Shown one piece after another: positions 12,610-22,529 of a stretch of 64,000 nucleotides of DNA; positions within the stretch are counted from its first letter, which is position 1, and every line of letters begins with the position of its first letter. The notes below the pieces were generated by a model. That model ran no database searches. It had not been told where the DNA came from and worked only from the letters and a program-made list of their open reading frames with translations. The stretch comes from Pleurodeles waltl. Lineage: Eukaryota; Chordata; Amphibia; Caudata; Salamandridae. Location of the stretch: the NCBI RefSeq assembly GCF_031143425.1, contig NC_090448.1, forward strand, positions 338,389,177 through 338,453,176, read 5' to 3'. The position numbers were made by a program, and so were the translations under genes.

Positions 12610-14140
12610 ATGAGGGATAATGGACGCCATGATTCACACCGATCAGGTGCCTTGTCTGTCTAGAGGAGCATGATAATAAGGGCCTCCCGGATAGGACAGA
12701 AGTCGTTGTCACGTAGGCCTTCTCAAACAGACACAGGAGATGTGGAGCAAGCAAGTCGTCAAAGTCCTATAAAACTCTCCTAGTATAACGCCCAGGCGCA
12801 TTATTCTATGTAAATTACATCTAGCATCTTTAACTTCATCTATGGTGAAGAGTTGGCTAACGTATTCTCTTTCGCCAGGTGAGAACCATGCAAATGCAAT
12901 ATCAAGTAAGCTGGTGCAGTTGGTTTGTTCCCATAGAGCGTAGCATAAAAGGATGAGAATTGTGCCATAATGGAGGTGGTTTCACAACATGGCTCACCGT
13001 TTGGGTTAAGTATACTCCCAAAATGTGACTGACCCCCTGGAGATATTTGCAGGCCAGTGTGCAGCCAGGCCTACCCTCCTCCCCATATGCCCGCCCAATG
13101 TTTCGCCAAGCCAGGTGTTGTACCTCCTGTTCTGCTGTGTTGTCGTAGTCGGTCACCTGTTCCCCAATGTGTGCCATGATAATGGGTGAGGAGCTGGAGA
13201 TACACTCCCTCTCCAGTCCATGGAGAACGTCTTCACTAGACCGCAGTCAGGAGCTAATGCCCCGCAGTATGCTAGCCTGTGCCCTGATGCACATCTCCCT
13301 GATAATAGCCTTAAAGGCCTTCCAGAGGACACCAGCTCTCCCTACTGAATCTTGTTAAAATGAAAGTATTCTACTATGGCCCCCTGAATCGTATGCCTGA
13401 ACACCTGGTGTCGCAGTCAAACAGGTTGAAGGGTGTACGTGGAATTAGTCATGTGGACCTTGGTATGATCTGAGAGCGTGGGGTAGGTGGCGAATACTTC
13501 CCCTCGCCCCGACCCTTCCAAACCAGCGCTAGGCCTCCTGTTTTGCCAACGAATAGTCCATACGTGACAATGAACCATACATGGATGAGAAGTTGGTACC
13601 TTCCCTGTTCCCCTGGTGTTGTCCTCCACACGTCGACTCCAAACTCTGCCATTGAGTCTAGCATTACTCTAGCAGCACGCCTGACCTGCCCTGTTGAGGA
13701 AGTTCTGTCCAACTCTGGGTCCAAGCAGACATAGAGGTCTCCTCCCCACAACAAAGGAAAGCTGGCAGCGCATGCAGACTGCACCATATGTGCAACAAGA
13801 AATGTAGATCTATGTTTGGGCCAAATGAGTTACCCATAGTTAACTTAGTACCACATAATTGACCCTGTACTATAACGAATCAACCCTGTTCATCTGTCTC
13901 TGAGTGCAAAAGTTCGAGCTGCACCCCCTTCCTCACTGCGATAATTGGACGTCTATCATAAGTGGCCCGAGCAGAAACCCACCCATCTCACTTCCATACC
14001 ATCTGCGGCATGTTTCAAAATGTGTGTTTCTTTCAGATAAGCGACATGCACAATGATGTCTGTCTAAATACGCTAAGACCTACCTGGTCATGTTTGGGTT
14101 ATTTAGGCCCCTTACATTCCAGGATATAAAATTGAGAGAG
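12610..14140 (-). pseudogene. L1 copy 1 ORF2, endonuclease and start of reverse transcriptase, broken
   Basis: The - strand from about 14130 begins with SWNVRGLNNP, the conserved start of the APE-type endonuclease that nicks target DNA. Fragments such as a Ser-Asp-His-Thr block near 13470 (the catalytic SDH motif of this nuclease) follow. At least ten stops and frame changes occur before the LTR insertion point at 12604. The sequence immediately at the LTR junction reads into the reverse transcriptase start on the other side of the LTR, which shows that the LTR is an insertion. Confidence 0.7.
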
Positions 14141-14839
14141 AGGTCAGATTGGGACTGTTAGTATCGCTTGGGTCACTATCTGACAACCATAAATTCCATG
14201 CATGTCGGCACCTAGCAGCGTGAGAAATGAGCATTCTATTGTGGCTGAGCAAATCCCCCATGAAGAACCCACCGACTATCCACTTCAGCAACCCCAGCTC
14301 GCTAAAGGCACATACCGACCCAGTCAAACAGACTCTGTACCATCCACTGACACCCCCATTGTTCATTGCACTCACAAACAGAGGGTACCATCCAGGGCAC
14401 GTGGGACATTCCCTCTAGAGGGTAGAAAGAGAGCCCGGCCTCCCAGTGTATGGTGGTGACCAAACCAGCACTGCAACTCTCAGTCCCTGCACGTATGTGT
14501 AAGCTATAGTAAGGTAGCAACGAACATGGGGCAGCAACCATCCCCCTGTCCAATTATGACCATGTGTACCAGCCAGGGCCCTCCCAGATGTATCGGACAG
14601 AGCCCCAATTTCACTCGGTCAGTTTATCAGGGGGGGATTTGCGACCTAGTCCTGCCTTCCTGATGTAGTCAAAGACCGCCCGCAAAGGTTTTTGGCCTAT
14701 CAGGCAGGTCCACATGTAGTCTGGCTGGTTAGAGCAAGATCCAGTTTCTACTTTACAGCTGTAAACCTAAGTCTTTCTACCTGGACTGCAACAGTAAAAT
14801 TGGGGAGGGCAGGGGGGGAGAAGAAGGTGATTTCGAGCC

Positions 14840-15480
14840 CTTGATGTTGAATTTTCTGGCGTTCTCTGGAGAGCCAAAGTACCACATCCCAGTCTCGAAA
14901 GTTGAGCAGTTGTACAATTATAGGTCTTCGTGTTGCTCAGAGTGGGTGGGGTCGAGGTCGAGCCCGAAGCAATCTGCAGGCGTGTTCAACAAAAAGCACA
15001 CTGGAAAAGTCATCAGCACCAAACATGTCTCGAAGGAGCTGCTCAACATACACTTCCATTTTCCTGGTGTTGGTTGTGTGCCGGATCCGCAGAATGCAGG
15101 TCTTATTTCTGCAGGACCTGGCCTCAATGTCTTCATATTTGTCTTGGACAAATGCGAGCACCTTTTCCTTATTAAAACAGGAGTTGCGTGTGCTCTGCAG
15201 AGTGTCTTCTGTCGAAGATATGTGATGTTCAACCTCAGCAATGTGCGTACTGCAACAGTTGAGCCTGGTTGCCATCTGATCCATGCTTGGGTTTAAGGAA
15301 TCAGTTTTACTGTCTATGGTCTGCAGGCTTTGTTACATAGCGAGCAGGGTGCTATCCAATGGTGTGCTACCTGTGGTTTGTTCTTCATGGTTGATGCTGG
15401 GAGATTCCTCAAGCGGGGGCCTGGCGACCCGCTTGACTCCAAAGTTTAGACCTGCTTGCTGCTTGTCTGACTTCCCCATG
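14840..15480 (-). pseudogene. L1 copy 1 ORF1 (RNA-binding chaperone), broken
   Basis: L1 ORF1 proteins trimerise by a coiled coil and bind L1 RNA. On the - strand an ATG near 15480 opens MGKSDKQQAGLNFGVKR. A helical region follows, then DIEARSCRNK, the counterpart of the conserved 'LE-RSRRNN' start of the RNA-recognition domain, and then MEVYVEQLLRDMFG. An in-frame stop near 15333 and a frame change near 14935 split it. The final part (about 14880-14840) reads as the usual end of the RNA-recognition region in another frame. Recognised by family motifs, not by alignment. Confidence 0.75.
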
Positions 15481-15509
15481 GTACAGCAGGATAAGGCCAA
15501 ACTGTAACA

Positions 15510-16460
15510 CTGGTTGAGATGTCCCTAATGGTATGCGTCATCGAATCCATCCATGTTTGCCTCCTGGGCCCAGCACATCACTATCCACTTTGTGGATGCC
15601 ACCACCCCACAAGATGAAGTTGTCCACTTGTCACTCCTATCGCACTCTAGGGGTCTGCAGAATACCTCCATAACAGTTGCTAATTGGGCTCAGCATGCAA
15701 TAATTAGGGGGTGGGTCACAGGAGCTTAAAATGATGCCCGGGCAGTTTTTCCTCTGCTGTGCCTGTACTCACTGATCTAACCGCCAAAGTCTCTGGGTCG
15801 AACACCACCCTGCTCCAGCACTAGGTTCAGGGCTCCTGCCTGCAGTCCATCTCACAATGCCCCTGCAGCCTATGAGAAGGCCCTGAAGCCCGGGCCCCAG
15901 GCCTGCTAGGCAGCCACAGGTGGGAAAATCGAAATATCCAGGAGCGCACAGGAAACACAGCGTTGTCAGCTGTGCCTCATGCTGGGTCCTCTGACTATGC
16001 GCTTTCTTCTCCTTGAGGAACAGTCCGGCCACCCGGGCTGCTCCTCTGCAGCCGCTTAGCGGGCCGCTGATGGGTCCGTCCAGTCATGGAGCGCCTCTTC
16101 CTGTCTGTCACCTGGCACAGAGGCTGCACCGTTCGTCGCTGTACTAGAGCCTGGCAACTGCGGCCCTTTGGCGATATCCCAGCGCTGCCTCCGTTCACCT
16201 TCCCATGGCTGATGTTCCACTTGACATTGCGGCCACCTTGGTGTGCAGGTCCTGATGTCCGGCTTTAGGGGTTTACAATGGACAAGCACCTCCGCCATGG
16301 GCCAAATAGGTGCAATATGTCTCTCCTGTCATGGGGCGCAGTGCTGTCTCGGGCTGGATGGGCGTACAGAGTGAGGATAATTGCTGAATAGTTGGCTATG
16401 GTTCGCAGATCCGCACTACAGTGCGCCCATCTAGCTTCATGCTCTCTGGCACCACCTTTT
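15510..16460 (-). promoter_or_regulatory. L1 copy 1 5' region (putative 5' UTR and promoter)
   Basis: A GC- and CpG-enriched stretch between ORF1 and the flanking LINE, in the place of an L1 5' UTR. In L1 sense (- strand) it contains CCAAGGTGGCCGC at 16229-16241, one mismatch away from a YY1-type CAAGATGGCGGC site; the second L1 has a perfect version. The 5' boundary at about 16460 is set by the return of L2-like coding sequence and is approximate. Confidence 0.5.
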
Positions 16461-16461
16461 T

Positions 16462-17480
16462 GAGTTTTTTTGTAATCACTGATTGAAGTATAAGGAGTTA
16501 CCATAGTTGAGACGTGATAATACCAGACCTTGTACAACCACTCTCCTGACACAGGCAGCCAGCCGAGCAACTTCCTGAGGGTTCTTAGAAGACCGAAACA
16601 GCTGGAATACAACTTTCTAGCCTGAGCCTTCATGGAGAGTTTGCTGTCCTGCATGACATCCAAACTTTTACTTCTGGCTTGGGGAAGAGGTGGTCCCCCC
16701 CAAGGGAGACGGGCCATCTCAGTTCATTCCATAAGGATGGATTGTTGTCAACAACAAAAACCTCTGTTTTACTGACAGCCATTCAATCTGCAACTTTCTT
16801 TAGGCAGGTGTTAAGGTGGTGTGATATTCCTGTATTAGGAGTGAGTGAAACAATCAGTATTTCAACATATGACACCATTGAGAATCTCCGGGAAGATATG
16901 ATGTCTGTCAGTGGGCAGACTTAAAGATTGAAAAGGATGGGGCTCAGTGAGGATCCCTGTGGGACCCCACATTTTAAATGATGGGAGTGGGAGGCTCAGT
17001 AATAAGACCCTTTGCTCACTTGACAAGTTCCATTATAGGAAGAAGGTAAGCCATTTTAGTGCACAAACAGTGATTTTTTTTTTTTTTTTTTTCCCCACCT
17101 CTTCCAGCTTCTGAAATAGAATTGGATAAGAGACGGTATCAAATGCAGCTCAGTTCAAGCATAATGACCAAAGCAGATCTACCTTGGTCGAGGACCATTT
17201 TCGGCTCTTCAGTGGCTGCTAGAAGAACCGTTTTTGTACTGCTTCCAGGTCACAAACATGCTTGGGTGGGGAGTAGTATATTGTGGGATTCCAAGAATCC
17301 CGAAAGATGTTTATTAATACATTTCTCCAATATTTAACTCGCACCAAGGAGAAGTGAAATTGTCTGCAACTCACTGCTAGAGCCAGATCCAAGGATGTTT
17401 TTTTAACGAAGGTCTGATAATAACATGTTTCCAAGCATCTGGAACATTTGGGATGACTAGGCAACAGATAAAGTCTTAAA
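16462..17480 (-). pseudogene. L2/CR1-type LINE, reverse transcriptase part of ORF2, broken
   Basis: On the - strand from about 17464 the sequence reads in changing frames through blocks typical of L2/CR1-type reverse transcriptases: VPDAWKHVIIRPSLKK, FLESHNILLPTQ, a short Asp-containing block near 17150, and SKSLDVMQDSKLSMKAQ near 16670. A 19-T run at 17074-17092 and several stops interrupt it. The 3' continuation is at 8660-9045, on the far side of L1 copy 1, so the L1 probably inserted into this LINE. Confidence 0.7.
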
Positions 17481-17515
17481 TTTAAGAAATAAAATCTTAA
17501 ATTTAAGAAATGAAA
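17472..17515. repeat. Two tandem copies of a 22-bp AT-rich unit
   Basis: The unit TCTTAAATTTAAGAAATAAAA occurs twice head to tail with minor changes. It contains the palindrome CTTAAATTTAAG. A short local duplication of no known role. Confidence 0.8.
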
Positions 17516-17925
17516 TCAAACTCTGAAGACCTGCTCTATGTGGTTATCAAATAACCACAAAAGGTTTTAGAAACTATTTGATTGCCCCCTATCTTGAGGA
17601 ATATAAAAATAAAAGCATGCAGAAGTGATAAGTGATTTGAATTGGCCCATTTGTATTACATTCATTTACTTAAACCGAGAGGCCAACAGTAGTACGATAT
17701 AGAGGTCTGAGATAGTAAGGCATATTGACATTAGGGGAAATTCATAAAGGTGCTGAAACTATTGCATGCCAAAGGTCCTAAAGGTTCGTCCAGCAGCCTT
17801 TAAAAGAAGCCCTGCTGTGACGAGAGAGTTAACAAAAAAACCTATTTGGAAGCTTTTTTTTTTTTTTTTTTATGGGACTTATTCTGAATGGATGTAAAGG
17901 GGCAGGAATTGTGGCAATTCAGAAC

Positions 17926-18246
17926 AAGCATTTACAATGCAAGTGGTCTCACATTTGTGAAAGTTAGAGCTGTTGGCGTTAAAAATTGTATTTTCTTTTG
18001 CTTTTTTTTTTTGTATGCAGTGGATTGATGATATTTGCATAGCGCTATTGCCATTCTTACGATCTTGCGGCGCTGGACAACAGTATATTCTGGTTTTCTA
18101 GCTCCGCAAGGTAATACAAATGGCAATAGTGCTATGCAAATATCATCACTCCACTGCATACAAAAAACAAAAGTGAAAAAATGTCATTTTCAACACCAAC
18201 CGCTCTAACTTTCACAAATGTGATACCAATTGCATTGCAAATGCTT
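17926..18246. repeat. Long near-perfect inverted repeat (hairpin)
   Basis: The left arm (about 17926-18074) and right arm (about 18100-18246) are reverse complements over nearly 150 bp with a few mismatches. The spacer is about 25 nt (18075-18099). Matching landmarks are TCACATTTGTGAAAGTTAGAG, GTATGCAGTGGA, GATATTTGCATAGC and, at the tip, CTTGCGGCGCT against AGCTCCGCAAG. RNA from either strand could fold into one long stem. It abuts a tRNA-derived SINE on the right, so the right arm may be the SINE's 3' body and the left arm an inverted second copy; a foldback transposon is an alternative. Confidence 0.85.
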
Positions 18247-18247
18247 G

Positions 18248-18371
18248 GTTTGGTAGGCCCAGGGAGATTACGTGCTTTACCCAGAACCACAGAATGTTGA
18301 GCTGATTCCCAGACTCAAACCTGGTTACCCAGCTTCAAAGTCAGCAGCTCTGGCCATTACGCCACATTAAT
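18248..18371 (-). repeat. tRNA-derived SINE
   Basis: Read on the - strand, the segment has a pol III A box TGGCGTAATGG (18354-18364) and a B box GGTTTGAGTCT (18311-18321) at tRNA-like spacing. Then comes TTCTGGGTAAAGCACGTAAT, close to the conserved central part of MIR/CORE-type SINEs. No tRNA acceptor stem pairing is evident, so it is a SINE head and not a tRNA gene. The body runs into the hairpin arm at 18246. Confidence 0.7.
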
Positions 18372-21198
18372 CAAGCCCCTTATGTTGCCAAAACCCCTTT
18401 CTGAACCTGCTGCTCTGCTGACTCCTGTAGCACCATGTCTTTTAGTTGGGAGTTAACTTACACCTTTCGAATATAACTCCCCAGGTTCATGAAATACACT
18501 TCACGTTGGCAGTACATTGGCTGCTTTTTTCTTTGAAAAAAATAATAATAATTTATTTCTTATGAACAAGTTGTTTTCTCCGTTTATAGATTAATTCCTG
18601 TTAGGCTCCTCCATGAACTTGTGGGTGGTATCCACAGTGTATTTCCTGCTTGGGGCGGGGCTCACTCCTAAGCAAAACTGCAGCAACCTCACAGGAATCA
18701 AACCTGTGAGCCAGTGAGCAGCTTTCCAAATGCTACTGAAACAGGGGAATGAAAAACTAGCATGGAATGTCCTGCGACCTGATATCTCAATGCAATACTG
18801 ACCCGTCTCTGCCAGCACTAACAGCGTCTAGTTGTACGGCCAGAGAACCGCGACATTTCATGATCCCGCAGGCGGTCTTTACTGCCTGCCACCCAACCTG
18901 AGGGTCTGTGGCTAGCATCTTCACTTGCCAAGGGGCATTTTGTTTCTAAAAACTGCTGGGTTGTGTGGGTGGGTAAAGAGGATTGTTTCTGTGTACATAA
19001 GGCTATTGGTGGCTCCTTTGTTGATTAGACTCGCTGTTGCTGCTCATAATAATGAATCTACTTGGAAAGTAAAATATTTTTTTTTTAACATGCAGCACAG
19101 TAGTAATGCGCCCGATCAACCCCACGCTCTTTTCTTGTAATGCCAGGAGAGCGCGCCGGGCAGAATAAAAAAAATAAAGTTGTGTGGCTTTCCGAAGCGG
19201 CAACCATGATTATAGATGAGGCGCGGCGGCTGTGAATCGGATGCAGCGCTGATGTTAACAAAAAAGTAACAATGGGGGGTGTTCACAAAATAATTCATAC
19301 TCATTTAAAAAATTGTCAGTGACATGGAAGAAGGTTGTTGGACTAATGCTGCAATAAAATGCAAGCATCTACCAGACTGAAACACCCACAGTGTAACAGG
19401 AGCAACAAATAAATGAAGTAGTCTGTCAAAGCAACAGATAAAGAAACAAAGTGTAATTATATAGCAGTTGGTCCCTGCTCTAAAAGGCAAAAAGTAGGGA
19501 CAAAGAGGCAGAACTGACCACAAGAGAGCAACGATTTTTTAAGGAGACTGCAACCAATAAATGAAATTGTTTTAAGGCCACAGAATAAGTGTACTTAAAA
19601 GTATACATTCTCGACCTAGAAAAGGGCCATGAGTGCATGAAACAAACTACCATTGTTGTTGAAAGCTGCATGATAACGATTTGCAGGCATAATTTTGAAA
19701 GAACTGTTGCACTGAAACTGAGAAATTATGTTGTTGTGATTTGACTAGACAGTCTTTTGGCTTGGCCGCACTGCGACCCGCAACGTAATGGCGTTAGTCC
19801 TTGTAGCAGGATGAGAATGTGCCAGAGGGACTGCGCCATTACATGGCGCGTTCATTTTTTTTCCCTATGATGTTTGATGGTGTCCTACTTGCATGCCTGT
19901 GATCTGAATTGCTTTGCACAAAAGGACAGTAGAACGTGCTTTCATTCATGTCGCAAACAGACGTAGACACTTTACCAGTAGTTAATTTCCATAGTTGTGG
20001 AGCTGAGGTGGATAGGTTCAATTGCCATTTCGGAGTGAGACAATTATGCATTGTGGCTTCTTATTTCTTTAACGTGTGTTCTTATTTCTTCTGATATCTG
20101 AAGTAATCCTTTGTTAATCCTTTCAGTGGGTCCTTTAAAATTGAGGTGCTGCTTCAACCTGGTGGTCTAATTGGGCAGCAGTGGGCAGCAACGAATGTTT
20201 AATCTGTTCCAGAATGTGCTGAAGAGCTAATTGGAATTTAATATTCATATTACTATCCTTTGTCCTATCTAATGATAAAGCCTTCTGGTCCCTCGATATA
20301 CACTGATTTGTGCCGGTAGTGGTAATTAATAAACAGGCATTGTCATTGATTGAAATCCATCCTGGAATCTTGTAGCAGCTGCCATTACCCTTTATGTGGG
20401 CCTGTTAAGATTTGGTGTTCAATCTGGGGAGACTCACCTTGCCCATTGATTAAAAGTTATTGTGCAGAAATATCATCTGTGGTGTTATGGCTGTCAGTTT
20501 AGGTTTCTAGCTTCTGGTGAATCACTAGTTAGCAAATAGCTCATTTTGGCATCTCCTCTTGGGCTTAGTTGGAGAAGCATAGTTAAGGCCATTAGGATCA
20601 AGCTGCAACCTATCTCCTCCTGGTTTAGATTAATGTAGTCTATAATCCTGGTATTTTGCTTGTGAGTAGACGCATTGTCAGATGTTTGTTATTAGAACTG
20701 ACCAGTTATTATTCTATCTCGTACTTCACAATTACCAATAATTGCGGACAAGTTAGATGTTACAGTGAGAGGCATCAATTTTAACTGTTTACATAAAGGC
20801 TTCTGAAGCATTTTTTGTTTTGTTTTTAGAAGATTAATTAAGGTGCACCTTAGTCATATTAATACTAGTTCTACTGGAGCATAACATAAGTAATAACAAA
20901 ATGGTGTGATGAGGTAAAGCATAAACCAGCCGTGTTGGACAGTGGACAAAAATCTGTGTTCATGAGGCTTTAGTGAAATGTGTATCAGTGATGCAGTTGC
21001 ACTGGTAATCATGACACAAATGTTGATGCGACAGAGGACTAGGTCTATGGATCCCAACTGTTCATTCTGGCTTATAGTTCAGACGTTTTTTGATTATTTG
21101 ACCAATGAGGAGTGTTTGAAAAGTGAGGAATTTCTCTCCCACTTCCACCCATTGCTAAGCTGAGATGTCAGGTTGTGAAATGAGTATCTGGAGCAGAG

Positions 21199-21235
<37 letters not shown>

Positions 21236-22049
21236 GCAGGTTAATCATTGACCTGTTAACTGTGACTCAGGTGGAATATACAGGAAAGACAGTGTAACGG
21301 TCATGCATGTAGAGTTGGAGCAAGGCTGCTTAAAGAGCCAGACATCTCAAAGTGACGCTCTTTGCACAAGGTAATTTGGGGGGTTTATCCCTCAAAACTG
21401 CATATTTTTTATGTGCAAAACCCAGATGCTGCTTCTACAGAAACAAATGTGAGAAGTCTTAAGGTTTATGAACTAAGACCAATGTGGTCTTGTTTATGCC
21501 TTCCCAGCTTTTGAGCTGCTCCTGTTTGTAATATATTGAGTGGATCTTACATTCACTCTCCCAAGTCATGGAACCTAGCAGCTTGGGCCTTAGGAATTTT
21601 TCAAATGATTAGGGTGATTTCCTCGTGAATTTAGCACAGAGATAGTTCAAGTGCCCTACTGCCTGTAGATTTCCAAGGCACTGTGGCCATATGTATGAAC
21701 ACATTTTCCCATAGTCACAGAATGGGTAAAACCCTTTGCTACATCTGGCCCTATGTTTGTAATGTTTGTGTAACCACGCTTTTGTTAGAAAATCCTATGA
21801 TGACCTAGCATAGTATTTGTCTTTTAGGTCTGAAACCATTTTTTTCCATACCATATGCCCAATACTGACCACCTTTCTCAAGTGGCCCGCCTCTCTTAGT
21901 GCCTCTGAACCATCTGGTTGTGGTGGAACACCACCATATCTATGTTTTAAAATGTTATGACTTTGTCACTATAAAACCGTGTTCCTCTATTCTGGCACAT
22001 GGATCCAGAGATCACATCTGTATGCCCCCCCCCCCCCACTTGTTTGATT
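18372..22049 (+). other. Intron 1, no recognised gene
   Basis: AT-rich non-coding sequence. The only notable element is a run of 30 T at 21203-21232. Open frames are under 75 residues and resemble nothing. I see no splice-flanked coding segment. Confidence 0.55.
21203..21232. repeat. T30 homopolymer
   Basis: Uninterrupted run of 30 T. It may be the tail of an old - strand retro-insert, but the adjacent sequence is not recognised. Confidence 0.9.
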
Positions 22050-22286
22050 CAAATCTTGAACTTGCGGTTCTAAAAGTAAATTAAGACCAGATATTTTTCT
22101 ATATAAAAACTATTGGCCTGTCTTTGAGTGTGTGTGTTCCTCATTAATTGCCTGTGTGTGTACAACAAATGCTTAACACTACCCTCTTATAAGCCTACTG
22201 CTCGACTTACTTGTAAGGGGAACCCTTGGACTCTGTGCACGCTATCTCTTACTTTGAGATAGTATATACAGAGCCAACGTTCTACA
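22050..22286 (+). mobile_element. 3' fragment of the same LTR family as 10002-12604
   Basis: Aligns by eye with the end of the 2.6-kb LTR (about 12308-12604). Shared blocks include AAATCTTGAAC, the GTGTGTGTTCCTCATT region, GCTTAACACTACCCTC, AAGCCTACTGCTCGAC and the terminal GAGCCAAC...TACA. About 50 bp present in the other copy is missing after GCTCGAC. The 5' part of the LTR is absent. A hAT-type element lies at its terminal A. Confidence 0.85.
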
Positions 22287-22293
22287 CCTACAC

Positions 22294-22521
22294 CAGTGGT
22301 TCCCAACCTTTTGACTTCTGTGGACCCCCACTTTATCATTACTGGAACCCGGGGACCCCCACTGAATCATTTTTGGAATCCGGGGACCCCTTAACTGAGT
22401 CATTCCTGAAAGCTGGGGACCTAATCTGTTAATACTATTTAATTTTCTAAGCAGCCGCGGACCCCCTGAGGAGGCTTCGCGGACCCCCAGGGGTCCCCGG
22501 ACCACAGGTTGGGAACCACTG
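22294..22521. mobile_element. Non-autonomous hAT-type element (228 bp)
   Basis: Begins CAGTGGTTCCCAACCTTT and ends ACAGGTTGGGAACCACTG, inverted repeats matching at 16 of 18 positions and of the CAGTGGTT type seen in hAT (Charlie-like) elements. It is flanked by a perfect 8-bp duplication, ACCTACAC (22286-22293 and 22522-22529), the size hAT transposases make. The inside carries repeated GGGGACCCC blocks and no ORF, so it would depend on a transposase elsewhere. Confidence 0.93.
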
Positions 22522-22529
22522 ACCTACAC

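Larger units (their letters stand above)
9060..16460 (-). mobile_element. L1-type LINE copy 1, degenerate, interrupted by an LTR
   Basis: A - strand L1 retrotransposon running from a GC-rich 5' region (about 16460-15510) through ORF1 (about 15480-14840) and ORF2 (about 14130-9060). The latter has an endonuclease start WNVRGLNNP near 14120 and the reverse transcriptase motif YADD at 9509-9520. Many stops and frameshifts show that it is dead. The last part of ORF2, the 3' UTR and the poly-A tail seen in the other L1 copy (42695-44560) are absent; sequence jumps to a TTA microsatellite at 9046-9059. A solo LTR sits in it at 10002-12604. Boundaries are approximate. Confidence 0.85.

Noticed and set aside
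18248..18371. A functional tRNA gene on the - strand
   Set aside because: A and B boxes are present but no acceptor-stem or anticodon-arm pairing, and the sequence continues into SINE body.
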